NCBI GenBank assembly: GCA_001771935.1
Contig: MERD01000123.1
Location: forward strand, 8,835-44,831
Source of the DNA: Betaproteobacteria bacterium RIFCSPLOWO2_02_FULL_67_26
GTDB lineage: Bacteria; Pseudomonadota; Gammaproteobacteria; Burkholderiales; SG8-41
Direction of reading: 5' to 3'
DNA: 35,997 bases
Position numbers and translations under genes: made by a program. Shown here piece by piece: positions 12,716-20,219 of the stretch (position 1 is its first letter; each line of letters begins with the position of its first letter). Below the pieces are notes generated by a model. The model was not told where the DNA came from and ran no database searches. It saw only the letters and a list, made by a program, of their open reading frames with translations.

Positions 12716-13954
12716 ATGCCCGTCAATTTGAAGCCGCCCGATCCGAACAGCCTGCTGCCCGTCAAAGGGGTCAGCCTGGGCGTGACGGAAGCGGGCATCC
12801 GCAAGGCCGGACGCAAGGACCTGCTGGTGATCCGGCTGGACGACGGCGCGCGCGTGGCGGGCGTGTTCACGCAGAACCGCTTCTGCGCCGCGCCGGTCGT
12901 GGTCGCGCGCCAGCATCTCACGATGCTCGATCCGGATGCCTCGATACGCGCGCTGGTGGTCAACACCGGCAATGCCAACGCCGGCACCGGCAAGGAGGGG
13001 GTAACCGCGGCGCGCCAGGTCTGCAGCGAGCTGGCGAAGCTCATGGAGTGCTCGGCGGCGCAGGTGCTGCCGTTCTCGACCGGCGTCATCATGGAGCCGC
13101 TGCCGGTGAAGAAAATCGTCGCGGGCCTTCCCGCGTGCCTGGCGAACACCCGCGCGGAAAACTGGGCCGTGGCCGCCGAGGCGATCATGACGACCGATAC
13201 CGTGCCGAAAGCGGCCTCGCGCCGTGTCAGGATAGGCGGCCGCGACGTCGCCGTGACCGGCATAGCCAAGGGCGCCGGCATGATCCATCCCGGCATGGCG
13301 ACCCTGCTCGCCTTCGTCGCCACCGACGCGCGCCTCACCCTTCCGTGCGCGCGCTCGATGGTCGCGCAGGTGGCGAGCCGCACCTTCAACTGCATCACGG
13401 TGGACGGCGATACCTCGACGAACGACTCGTTTGCGCTGATCGCCACCGGCCGGGCGGACCTGCCGGAAATCGGCGACGCGAAGTGCGCCGAGTTTGCGGC
13501 GCTGGCGGAAGGCGTCGCGGCGGTGGCGGGCGAGCTCGCGCAGGCGATCATCCGCGACGGGGAGGGCGCGACCAAATTCATCACGGTCCGCGTCGAGGGC
13601 GGGCGCAAGGAGGACGAGTGCCGCAAAGTGGCCTATGCCATCGCGCACTCGCCGCTGGTGAAGACGGCGTTCTTTGCCTCCGATCCCAACCTCGGCCGCA
13701 TCCTCGCGGCGGTCGGCACTGCCGGCATCGCGGACCTCGCCGTGGACAAGGTCGACCTCTACCTCGATGACGTGCTGGTGGTGAAGAACGGCGGCCGCAG
13801 CCCCGGCTACCGCGAGGCGGACGGCCAGCGCGTGATGATGCAGCCCGAGATCACGATCCGCGTGGTCCTCAACCGCGGCTCCGCCGGCGCGACGGTGTGG
13901 ACCTGCGACCTGTCGCACGACTACGTCACCATCAACGCGGAATACCGCACTTGA
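12716..13954 (+). CDS. argJ: ArgJ, glutamate N-acetyltransferase / amino-acid N-acetyltransferase
   Basis: Transfers the acetyl group from N-acetylornithine to glutamate, recycling acetyl in arginine synthesis; bifunctional members also use acetyl-CoA. The 412-aa precursor cleaves itself into alpha and beta chains before a threonine, here Thr 196 in [16 protein letters not shown]. Other family segments are NTGNANAGTG, the STGVI-type stretch around residue 120, and the C-terminal ending [13 protein letters not shown]. Start: ATG 12716 (MPVNLKPP) is preferred over the in-frame GTG at 12698. It follows secA by 39 nt, the usual betaproteobacterial neighbour. Confidence 0.96.
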   Translation: MPVNLKPPDPNSLLPVKGVSLGVTEAGIRKAGRKDLLVIRLDDGARVAGVFTQNRFCAAPVVVARQHLTMLDPDASIRALVVNTGNANAGTGKEGVTAARQVCSELAKLMECSAAQVLPFSTGVIMEPLPVKKIVAGLPACLANTRAENWAVAAEAIMTTDTVPKAASRRVRIGGRDVAVTGIAKGAGMIHPGMATLLAFVATDARLTLPCARSMVAQVASRTFNCITVDGDTSTNDSFALIATGRADLPEIGDAKCAEFAALAEGVAAVAGELAQAIIRDGEGATKFITVRVEGGRKEDECRKVAYAIAHSPLVKTAFFASDPNLGRILAAVGTAGIADLAVDKVDLYLDDVLVVKNGGRSPGYREADGQRVMMQPEITIRVVLNRGSAGATVWTCDLSHDYVTINAEYRT

Positions 13955-13971
13955 CGCGGGGCAGTTAGAAT
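13951..13971 (+). promoter_or_regulatory. Possible leaderless-type -10 element before the DUF815 gene
   Basis: TAGAAT at 13966-13971 (5 of 6 matches to the -10 consensus) ends 6 nt before the ATG at 13978, which would put the transcript start at or next to the start codon. A TTGACG lies at 13951-13956, but 9 bp is too close to be its -35 partner. There is no ribosome site before this gene. Confidence 0.35.
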
Positions 13972-13977
13972 CCCGGC

Positions 13978-14868
13978 ATGGCAAACGCGGACAAATTGCT
14001 CAGGCAGGCGGAGGGGCTGGTTGCGCGCCTGGAGCGGCTCCTGCCGCAGGAGGCGGCGCCCGCCGACTGGAAAGCCTCGATCGCGTTCCGCTGGCGCAAG
14101 AAGGATGGCAAGGGGAGAATCGAGCCGGTGCGGCACGTGCACCGCATCCGACTCTCCGACCTGCAGGGCATCGACGTGCAAAAGGCGCTGGTGGAGCAGA
14201 ACACGCGGCAGTTCGTGGAAGGCTACCCCGCCAACAATGTCTTGCTGACCGGCGCGCGCGGCACCGGCAAGTCCTCGCTCATCAAGGCGCTGCTCAACAA
14301 GTACGCGCCGCGGGGGCTACGCCTGATCGAGGTGGAAAAGCAGGACCTGGTCGACCTCGCCGAAATCGTGGACCGCATCTCCGCGCGCCCCGAACGCTTT
14401 GTCCTCTACTGCGACGACCTGTCGTTCGACGCCGGCGAGAGCGGCTTCAAGGCGCTGAAGGTCGTGCTCGACGGCTCGATCGCCGCAGCCTCCGAAAATT
14501 GCGTGATCTATGCGACCTCCAATCGCCGTCATCTGATGCCGGAGTACATGCAGGAAAACCTCGACTACAAGCACGTCGGGGAGGAAATCCACCCCAGCGA
14601 GACATCGGAAGAGAAGGTATCGCTGTCCGAGCGGTTCGGCCTGTGGGCTGCTTTCTATCCATTCGACCAGGGCGACTATCTCAAGATCGTCTCCGTGTGG
14701 CTCGAGCATTTCAAGGCGCCGGGGGCCCGCTCCGCGGAGGCGCAGCGCGCGGCGCTGCAGTGGGCTCTGATGCGCGGCTCGCGCAGCGGCCGCGTGGCGT
14801 GGCAGTTCGCCCGCGACTGGGCGGGAAAGGCAAGAATGAAGGCGGAAGGCGGAAAGCCCAAAGGATGA
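13978..14868 (+). CDS. DUF815-family AAA-type ATPase
   Basis: P-loop ATPase of the DUF815 family, common beside argJ in betaproteobacteria and without an established role. The 296-aa product has an N-terminal basic region, the Walker A motif GARGTGKSSLI at about 92-102, Walker B FVLYCDDLSF near 141-150, and a sensor-like IYATSNRRHLMPEYM stretch near 178. The sequence after it (SLSERFGLWAAFYPFDQ) is typical of the family lid region. The last residues (KARMKAEGGKPKG) are encoded by the start of a heptad array and look like an added tail after FARDWAG. The stop overlaps the Nudix/ThiE start as ATGA. Confidence 0.88.
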   Translation: MANADKLLRQAEGLVARLERLLPQEAAPADWKASIAFRWRKKDGKGRIEPVRHVHRIRLSDLQGIDVQKALVEQNTRQFVEGYPANNVLLTGARGTGKSSLIKALLNKYAPRGLRLIEVEKQDLVDLAEIVDRISARPERFVLYCDDLSFDAGESGFKALKVVLDGSIAAASENCVIYATSNRRHLMPEYMQENLDYKHVGEEIHPSETSEEKVSLSERFGLWAAFYPFDQGDYLKIVSVWLEHFKAPGARSAEAQRAALQWALMRGSRSGRVAWQFARDWAGKARMKAEGGKPKG

Positions 14869-14946
14869 AGTCAGAAGTCAGAAGGCAGAAGGCAGAGAGC
14901 TCCAGCGACCCTCATCCCTCATCCCTCATCCCTCATCCCTCGAGTC
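14835..14946. repeat. Long heptad repeat array across the DUF815 / Nudix gene junction (about 16 x 7 bp)
   Basis: About 112 bp of continuous 7-bp periodicity. The left half is purine-rich with units such as GTCAGAA and GGCAGAA. The right half has four perfect tandem copies of TCATCCC (14912-14939), then TCGAGTC. It encodes the tail of the DUF815 ATPase, both sides of the ATGA overlap, and the first 27 residues of the Nudix protein. Confidence 0.9.
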
Positions 14947-15875
14947 GCGTCGAAGTCGTTGCAGCGGTGATCACGCGCCCGGACGGCCGTTTCCTGCTCG
15001 GCCAGCGGCCGGCGGGCAAGGTCTACGCCGGCTACTGGGAGTTCCCGGGCGGCAAGGTCGAGCGCAATGAGGCGCCGCTCGCTGCGCTCAAGCGCGAGTT
15101 GCACGAGGAGCTCGGTATCGATGTCGAGCGCGCCTACCCCTGGCTGATGCGGGACTACGACTACGCGCACGCGGCGGTGCGGCTGCGCTTCTTCCGTGTA
15201 GTGCGGTGGGCAGGCGAACTGCGCGGGCGCGAGAGCCAGCGATTCGTGTGGCAGACCCCCGACGCGATTTCGGTGGATCCCCTGCTGCCCGCGAATGCCC
15301 CCATCCTGCGGGCGCTCAACCTGCCGCCGGTTTACGCCATAACCCACGCGCAAGAGCTGGGCCGGCGGGAATTCATGCGCCGGCTTGAGCGGGCGCTGGA
15401 CGCGGGGCTGCGTCTGCTGCAAGTTCGCGAGAAAGACATGCCCGAAGGCGTTCGGGTCCGTTTCGCGGCCGAGGTGGTCCGGATGGCGCACGCCGGCGGC
15501 GCCCGCGTGCTGGTGAACGGCGACGCTACGCTGGCGCAGCGCGCGGGCGCCGACGGCGTGCATCTCACTTCGGCCCTGCTCAAGCGCCACGATCAGCGGC
15601 CGGCGCTGGCGCTCGTTGGCGCTTCCTGCCACGACGCGAACGAGCTCGCGCGCGCGCAGGCGCTCGGAGCGGACTTCGCCGTGCTGGGTCCGGTCAAGCC
15701 GACACCCGGCCACCCGGGCGCGATGGGAATCGGCTGGGACGGAGTGGCCACGCTGCTGAAGGATTGCCCGCTGCCGGTCTATGCGCTCGGCGGCCTCAGA
15801 CCAACGGACGTGGAGACGGCCTGGCGGCATGGAGCGCACGGCATCAGCATGATGCGGGGTGCGTGGCCGACCTAG
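14865..15875 (+). CDS. Nudix hydrolase fused to a ThiE/TenI-like domain
   Basis: A 336-aa two-domain protein of a fusion type found in proteobacteria beside yacG/zapD. Residues 1-27 come from a heptad array and read as low-complexity serine/proline/histidine sequence; the Nudix fold starts at VEVVAAVITRPDG. The Nudix box is complete from Gly 63 (GKVERNE, then RELHEELGI), as in MutT, so 8-oxo-dGTP hydrolysis is likely. The C-terminal half (about 160-336) is a TIM-barrel like thiamine-phosphate synthase with QVREKD, VNGDATLAQRAGADGVHL, and VLGPVKPTPGHPG. Two canonical ThiE features differ: the lysine after the PT.T motif is absent and HLGQ.D is replaced by HLTSALL. The barrel is therefore probably TenI-like, of unknown activity. 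The ATG overlaps the DUF815 stop. Confidence 0.88.
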   Translation: MKSEVRRQKAESSSDPHPSSLIPHPSSRVEVVAAVITRPDGRFLLGQRPAGKVYAGYWEFPGGKVERNEAPLAALKRELHEELGIDVERAYPWLMRDYDYAHAAVRLRFFRVVRWAGELRGRESQRFVWQTPDAISVDPLLPANAPILRALNLPPVYAITHAQELGRREFMRRLERALDAGLRLLQVREKDMPEGVRVRFAAEVVRMAHAGGARVLVNGDATLAQRAGADGVHLTSALLKRHDQRPALALVGASCHDANELARAQALGADFAVLGPVKPTPGHPGAMGIGWDGVATLLKDCPLPVYALGGLRPTDVETAWRHGAHGISMMRGAWPT

Positions 15876-15933
15876 CGCTTGACCCGGTCTGCTGCTCGAG
15901 CGCATGATTTTTTGAAGCTAAAGGAGGCGGACC

Positions 15934-16338
15934 ATGGCACGCATACGGCACATCGCGATCGGCACGCAGGACCCCGAGGGCACGGCCCGCTTCTACATCG
16001 ATGGCCTCGGCTTGAAGGAGGTGGGCAGGCTCGACTCCGCGACCGCCGAGGGCTATTACCTGAGCGACGGCCACATCAACCTCGCGATCCTGAAATTCAA
16101 GAGCGACGAGCCCGCCATCACGGAGGGCGCGCCCAAGTACACCGGCGTCCACCACTTCGGTGTCGAGGTCGAGGACATGGAAAAGGCGCGGGCGCGGTTC
16201 GAAAAGGCGGGCGCCGTGCACCGCCCCTACCCGGGAACGGAAGAGATGGAGAAGCGCGGCAACGTCGAGGTCAAGTTCAGCGGGCCGGACGGCGTGACCA
16301 TAGACCTGTCCGAGCACGGCTGGGCCGGCACGAAGTAG
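15934..16338 (+). CDS. VOC (glyoxalase/bleomycin-resistance) family protein
   Basis: A small cytoplasmic protein of 134 aa with the paired beta-alpha-beta-beta-beta units of the vicinal oxygen chelate superfamily. Unit one begins IRHIAIGTQDPEGTARFY, and unit two begins VHHFGVEVEDMEKARARFEKAG and ends FSGPDGVTIDLSEHGW. Likely metal ligands include the histidines that open each unit (His 6 and one of the VHH pair). The substrate cannot be read from the sequence; lactoylglutathione-lyase-like, epimerase-like and dioxygenase-like members all exist. A strong ribosome site AAGGAGG lies at 15921-15927, unlike its neighbours, suggesting high expression. It converges on yacG, 11 bp away. Confidence 0.85.
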   Translation: MARIRHIAIGTQDPEGTARFYIDGLGLKEVGRLDSATAEGYYLSDGHINLAILKFKSDEPAITEGAPKYTGVHHFGVEVEDMEKARARFEKAGAVHRPYPGTEEMEKRGNVEVKFSGPDGVTIDLSEHGWAGTK

Positions 16339-16349
16339 CGTTACTCGTT

Positions 16350-16553
16350 TCAGGTCGTGGCCGGCGGCTCGCCGCCCGGCGCCGCGTCCTCGGGCCGGTC
16401 GTTCGACTCGGTCACCGGAACACGGTATTTCTCGGTGGCCCACGCGCCGAAGTCGATCAGCCGGCAGCGCTCGGAGCAGAACGGCCGCCAGGCGCTCGCC
16501 GCCGTCCATTCGACGGGCTTGCCGCAACGGGGGCAGGGCACGACGCGGGGCAT
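16350..16553 (-). CDS. yacG: YacG, zinc-binding DNA gyrase inhibitor
   Basis: A 67-aa protein with a four-cysteine zinc site, [10 protein letters not shown] followed by [15 protein letters not shown]. The spacing and the DFGAWA segment are diagnostic for YacG, which in E. coli binds GyrB and blocks gyrase from binding DNA. The C-terminal tail is acidic and proline-rich, probably disordered. It is the last gene of the coaE-zapD-yacG set, 5 nt after zapD, a conserved proteobacterial order. Confidence 0.93.
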   Translation of the reverse strand: MPRVVPCPRCGKPVEWTAASAWRPFCSERCRLIDFGAWATEKYRVPVTESNDRPEDAAPGGEPPATT

Positions 16554-16558
16554 GGCGC

Positions 16559-17314
16559 TCAGAGATTACAGAAGGTGAGCTCGAACTCGACGTCGCCTTC
16601 GGCCGCCTTGGGCCGCTGCATGCCTTCCTGGGTGGTGAAGCGGATATTGAGGGCGTACTTGTTGGCGCTGATCTCCGGCACGCATTGGTACTCGCGCTTC
16701 AGCCGGATGCGCAGCATCTGCGACATCCGTCCCGCCATCATCTGCTGGTAGACGCCCTGGTACGCGATTTGCGCGGTCGTCTTGCCGGACTCGCGCAGCA
16801 GCCTCAGCACGATCGCGATCCCGTCGCGCATCGGCAGGAACGGCGAGAGCCACAGCTGCAGGTCGTGGCGGTGCAGGTCCGGGCCCTGCTGCAGCCAGTA
16901 GTGATACGAAGGCAGGTCGAACTCGCACACGCCGCCGGGGATGTTGGTGCGCTGGCGGATGCCCATCAGCCATTCGTTCTCGCGCAGCTCCTGCCCGATC
17001 TTGCCGGAGGCCTTGAACAGGCGCGAGGAAGCCTGGTCGATCTGCCACAGAACGTTGTCGAGCGCCTCCTCCGACACGTCGGGGTTCTCGCGCAGGGACT
17101 CGAGCGTGTGTTTCTGCCGCTCCAGTTCCTGCAGCAAGTCGGACTTCAGATCCGCGCGGCCCGATACTTCGAGTATCTCGAAGATCGACAGCAGCGCGAC
17201 GTGGTGCTCGTGCGGGTCGTTCTTGTGCAGGAAATAGTCGACGCGCTCGAACAGGTCCTCGAGCCGCAGCAACGTGCGCACGCGCTCGCTCAGGGGGTAC
17301 TCGTAGCTGATCAC
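16559..17314 (-). CDS. zapD: Cell division protein ZapD
   Basis: Cytoplasmic FtsZ-binding protein that bundles protofilaments and supports the Z ring. The 251-aa product starts [18 protein letters not shown], the family opening, followed by a helical bundle domain (about 1-115) and a beta-rich domain (about 116-251) with basic residues around [15 protein letters not shown]. ZapD binds the C-terminal peptide of FtsZ, whose gene is also in this window. The start is GTG at 17314; no ATG is close to the conserved opening. There is an 80-nt gap to coaE upstream. Confidence 0.94.
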   Translation of the reverse strand: MISYEYPLSERVRTLLRLEDLFERVDYFLHKNDPHEHHVALLSIFEILEVSGRADLKSDLLQELERQKHTLESLRENPDVSEEALDNVLWQIDQASSRLFKASGKIGQELRENEWLMGIRQRTNIPGGVCEFDLPSYHYWLQQGPDLHRHDLQLWLSPFLPMRDGIAIVLRLLRESGKTTAQIAYQGVYQQMMAGRMSQMLRIRLKREYQCVPEISANKYALNIRFTTQEGMQRPKAAEGDVEFELTFCNL

Positions 17315-17371
17315 GGCGTTTGCGGCCTGTTGTCGATGCGCCGGTGGGGCGGCGTGGGGGAAGTATTCATC

Positions 17372-17398
17372 AAAAACTGAAAAAAATAAAGGGTTTAA
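17372..17398 (-). terminator. Possible weak terminator after coaE
   Basis: On the minus strand the end of coaE reads into a short GGGT/ACCC stem with a TAA loop (which is the stop codon), directly followed by TTTATTTTTTT. The U-tract is good but the stem has only about four pairs. It may attenuate transcription into zapD. Confidence 0.35.
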
Positions 17399-18006
17399 CC
17401 CCGCGCCTTGCCCGCGAGCGTGAGGTATTTGGCATGCAGCTTGCCGACCTGGCGGCGCAGCGCCTCCATGCCGCCGTCATTGTCGAGCACGTCATCGGCG
17501 CGCGCGAGCCGCGCCGCGCGCGGGAGCTGCGACGCCATGATCGCGCGCACCTCGTCGGCGGAAAGCCGGCTGCGCTGCGTGGCGCGCTCGACCTGCCGCG
17601 ACTCGCTGCAGTCCACCACCAGCACGCGCCGCGCGAGGTCGAGGCAGGCGCCGGCTTCCAGCAGCAGCGGCACCATCAGGATGACGTACGGCGCGCGCGC
17701 CGCGGCGACGCCGGCGCGCGACAGTTCGCGGATCATCGGATGCAGGATGGCCTCGAGCTTCGTCCTGGCCGCCTCGTCGTCGAATACGAGGCGCCGCATC
17801 CGCGCGCGGTCGAGGCCGCCGCCGTCGGCAACGTATTCCGGCCCGAATTGTTCGCGTATCGCGCGCATGGCGGCACCGTCGGGCGCGGTGAGCTCGTGCG
17901 AAATCGCGTCGGTGTCCACCACCGCGGCGCCGAGTGCCTCGAACATGCCCGCGGCCGTCGATTTTCCCGATCCGATGCCGCCGGTAAGGCCCACGCAGAA
18001 CGGCAT
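17395..18006 (-). CDS. coaE: CoaE, dephospho-CoA kinase
   Basis: Phosphorylates the 3'-hydroxyl of dephospho-CoA, the last step of coenzyme A synthesis. The 203-aa product has the P-loop GLTGGIGSGKS at residues 6-16, the DTDAISHEL segment that contacts substrate near 31-39, LEAILHPMIR, and the lid region with VLVVDCSESRQVER. Start: ATG at 18006 places the P-loop at the usual distance from the N-terminus; the TTG six bases earlier is less likely. It sits between pilD and zapD as in many betaproteobacteria. Confidence 0.95.
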   Translation of the reverse strand: MPFCVGLTGGIGSGKSTAAGMFEALGAAVVDTDAISHELTAPDGAAMRAIREQFGPEYVADGGGLDRARMRRLVFDDEAARTKLEAILHPMIRELSRAGVAAARAPYVILMVPLLLEAGACLDLARRVLVVDCSESRQVERATQRSRLSADEVRAIMASQLPRAARLARADDVLDNDGGMEALRRQVGKLHAKYLTLAGKARG

Positions 18007-18012
18007 GGCCAA

Positions 18013-18837
18013 TCAGAAGAGGTCCAGGTAGTGCCGGGTCAGCGGCTCGCCCCAGAACAGCGCGATCAATCCGGCGACGGCGAGGTAGGGCCCGAACGGG
18101 ATCGGCACGTTGCGGCCGTGGCGGGCAAATACGATCAGGCCGATCCCGACCGCTGCGCCGACGAACGACGAGAGCAGGATCACGAGCGGCAGCACCTTCC
18201 AGCCGAGCCAGGCGCCGATCGCCGCGAGCAGCTTGAAGTCGCCGTAGCCCATGCCCTCCTTGCCGGTGGCGAGCTTGTAGGCCCAGTACACCGACCACAG
18301 CGCGAGATAGCCGGCGGCGGCGCCGATCACCGCCGAGCGGAGATCGGTGAAGACGGCGCCGAGATTGAACAGCAATCCGGCCCACAGCAGCGGCAGCGTG
18401 ATGCCGTCCGGCAGGTAGAACGTGTCGAGGTCGATGAACGCGAGCGCGATCATCGCCCACGCGAAGATCAGCGCGCCGAGCATTGCGGCGCCCGGCCCGT
18501 AACGCCAGGCGGCGTAGCCGGCGAGCCCCCCGGCAAGCGCCTCCACCACCGGGTAGCGCGCGGAGATGGGCGCCTTGCATTGCGAGCATTTTCCGCCGAG
18601 CGCGATGTAGCTCGCGATGGGGATGTTCTCGAGCGCGGCGATCCGGTGCCCGCACTTCGGGCAGGCCGAGCGCGGCACCACCAGGTTGTACTGCGCCGCG
18701 GGCGGGGGCTCGGCGCCGGCCAGTTCCGCGCTCTCGGCGCGCCACTGCTGCTCCATCATCTTCGGCAGGCGGTGGATGACGACGTTCAAGAAGCTGCCAA
18801 CCATCAGGCCGAACAGCACCGCGATGGTGACGAGCAC
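18013..18837 (-). CDS. pilD: PilD/GspO-type prepilin peptidase
   Basis: Inner-membrane aspartyl protease that removes prepilin leader peptides and N-methylates the new N-terminus. The 274-aa product has GSFLNVVIHRLP near the start and a four-cysteine zinc element (CPKCGHRI and KCSQCKAPI). The two catalytic aspartates are in AFIDLDTFYLPDG and GYGDFKLLAAIG, with several transmembrane helices between. The start is doubtful. GTG 18837 is used here, but conserved-looking sequence (SFIALLQNSPVV) continues upstream in frame to a CTG at 18873 that overlaps the pilC stop as CTGA; homologues often begin with this segment, so a CTG start is possible. pilC lies directly upstream. Confidence 0.93.
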   Translation of the reverse strand: MLVTIAVLFGLMVGSFLNVVIHRLPKMMEQQWRAESAELAGAEPPPAAQYNLVVPRSACPKCGHRIAALENIPIASYIALGGKCSQCKAPISARYPVVEALAGGLAGYAAWRYGPGAAMLGALIFAWAMIALAFIDLDTFYLPDGITLPLLWAGLLFNLGAVFTDLRSAVIGAAAGYLALWSVYWAYKLATGKEGMGYGDFKLLAAIGAWLGWKVLPLVILLSSFVGAAVGIGLIVFARHGRNVPIPFGPYLAVAGLIALFWGEPLTRHYLDLF

Positions 18838-18869
18838 TACGGGGGAATTCTGGAGGAGCGCGATGAAGC

Positions 18870-20099
18870 TCAGACCGCCGCGCCCAGCTTGAAGATCGGC
18901 AGGTACATCGCGACCACCAGGCCGCCGATCAGCGTGCCGAGCACCACCATGATCATCGGCTCCATCAGGCTCGTCAGCGCCCCGACGGCGTCGTCCACCT
19001 CGGCCTCGAAGAAATCCGCGACCTTGCTGAGCATGGCGTCAAGCGAGCCCGCCTCCTCGCCGATCTGCACCATCTGGATCACCATGCTCGGGAAGACGTC
19101 GGTGCCCTGCATCGACGAGGTCAGGCTCGAACCGGTCTGGACCTCGCTCTGGATCTTCTTGGTCGCTATGTAATATTCGTAATTGCCCGCGGCCCCGGCC
19201 ACGGATTCGAGCGCCTCGACCAGCGGCACGCCCGCGGCGAACATGGTGGCGAGCGTCCGCGTCCAGCGCGCGATTGACGACTTGCGCACCAGGTCGCCGA
19301 ACACCGGTATCCGCAGCATCACCTTGTCCATGACGATCTGCATCTTCACGGAGCGCTTCCAGGTGTAGAAGAAGGCGTAGGTCGAGCCGCCGATGCCGCC
19401 GAAGATCGCATACCAGTATTCCGTGAAGAATTCGGAGATGGCCATCACCACCAAAGTCGGCCCCGGAAGGTCGGCGCCGAAGCTCGAGAACACCGACTTG
19501 AACTGCGGTATCACGAAAATCATGATCACCGCCGTGATGATGAACGCGACGATGACGATCGCGATCGGGTAGAACAGGGCGGCCTTGATCTTGCTCTTGA
19601 TGGCGAGGATCTTTTCCTTGTAGGTCGCGAGCCGGTCGAGCAGGGAATCCAGGATACCGGCCTGCTCGCCCGCGCCGACGAGGTTGCAGAACAGCGCGTC
19701 GAAGTAGAGCGGGTGCTTCTCGAACGCCTGCTTCAGGCTGGAGCCGGTCTCCACCTCGGTCTTGACGTCGATCAGGAGGCGGGCCACCGCGGGGTTGCTG
19801 TGCCCCTTGCCGACGATGTCGAAGGCCTGCAGCAGCGGCACGCCGGATTTCATCATGGTGGCGAGTTGCCGCACGAACAGCGTGATGTCCTTCTCGGTGA
19901 TCGACCCGCCGCCGCCCAGCTTCTGCTTCTTGATATCGTCGACCTTGATGCCCTGCCGGCGCAGCGTGGCGTTGACCTGGGCTTCCCCGGTCGCTTTCAT
20001 CTCGCCGCGGACGGTCTTGTTGGACTTGTCCTTGCCGACCCAGGTGAAATTGAATTCCTTGACGTCCGATTTTCTGGCTGCCGCGGTTGCAGTTGCCAT
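18870..20099 (-). CDS. pilC: PilC, type IV pilus inner-membrane platform protein
   Basis: Polytopic GspF/PilC family protein that forms the base of the type IV pilus motor and contacts PilB and PilT. The 409-aa product has an N-terminal cytoplasmic region (FNFTWVGKDKSNKTVRGEM), then two GspF domains at about 70-195 and 275-400. Three transmembrane segments are visible (about 172-195, 215-240 and 380-400), and the family motif LLDRLATYKEKILAIKSKIK lies in the first domain. It is followed by pilD in an overlapping arrangement. pilB, which often precedes pilC, is not in the window; the upstream gene is a HlyC/CorC protein. Confidence 0.95.
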   Translation of the reverse strand: MATATAAARKSDVKEFNFTWVGKDKSNKTVRGEMKATGEAQVNATLRRQGIKVDDIKKQKLGGGGSITEKDITLFVRQLATMMKSGVPLLQAFDIVGKGHSNPAVARLLIDVKTEVETGSSLKQAFEKHPLYFDALFCNLVGAGEQAGILDSLLDRLATYKEKILAIKSKIKAALFYPIAIVIVAFIITAVIMIFVIPQFKSVFSSFGADLPGPTLVVMAISEFFTEYWYAIFGGIGGSTYAFFYTWKRSVKMQIVMDKVMLRIPVFGDLVRKSSIARWTRTLATMFAAGVPLVEALESVAGAAGNYEYYIATKKIQSEVQTGSSLTSSMQGTDVFPSMVIQMVQIGEEAGSLDAMLSKVADFFEAEVDDAVGALTSLMEPMIMVVLGTLIGGLVVAMYLPIFKLGAAV

Positions 20100-20154
20100 G
20101 GCTGATCTCCCGAATACCCCAATGAACCAACGGCTTAGGGGAATTAATCTTCAA

Positions 20155-20183
20155 ATGATGCCCCTGTTGCCGGGCTTTGTAAA
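20155..20183 (-). promoter_or_regulatory. Candidate promoter for pilC
   Basis: On the minus strand TTTACA (20183-20178) and CATCAT (20160-20155) are 17 bp apart, matching 5 and 4 of 6 consensus bases, in an AT-rich part of the 120-bp gap before pilC. No sigma-54 type -24/-12 element is visible. The gap holds nothing else recognisable apart from a short GGCTT/AAGCC palindrome. Confidence 0.35.
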
Positions 20184-20219
20184 GCCTAATTTTCCACAAC
20201 GGCGCCGGGCGGAGCCGCG

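Noticed and set aside
14835-14946. CRISPR-like array
   Set aside because: Units are 7 bp with no spacers and no cas genes are present; the structure is a tandem repeat.
20173-20186. GGCTTTGTAAAGCC palindrome as a terminator between the CorC and pilC genes
   Set aside because: It has only about five usable base pairs, no T-run on the minus strand where both genes lie, and it overlaps the candidate pilC -35 element.
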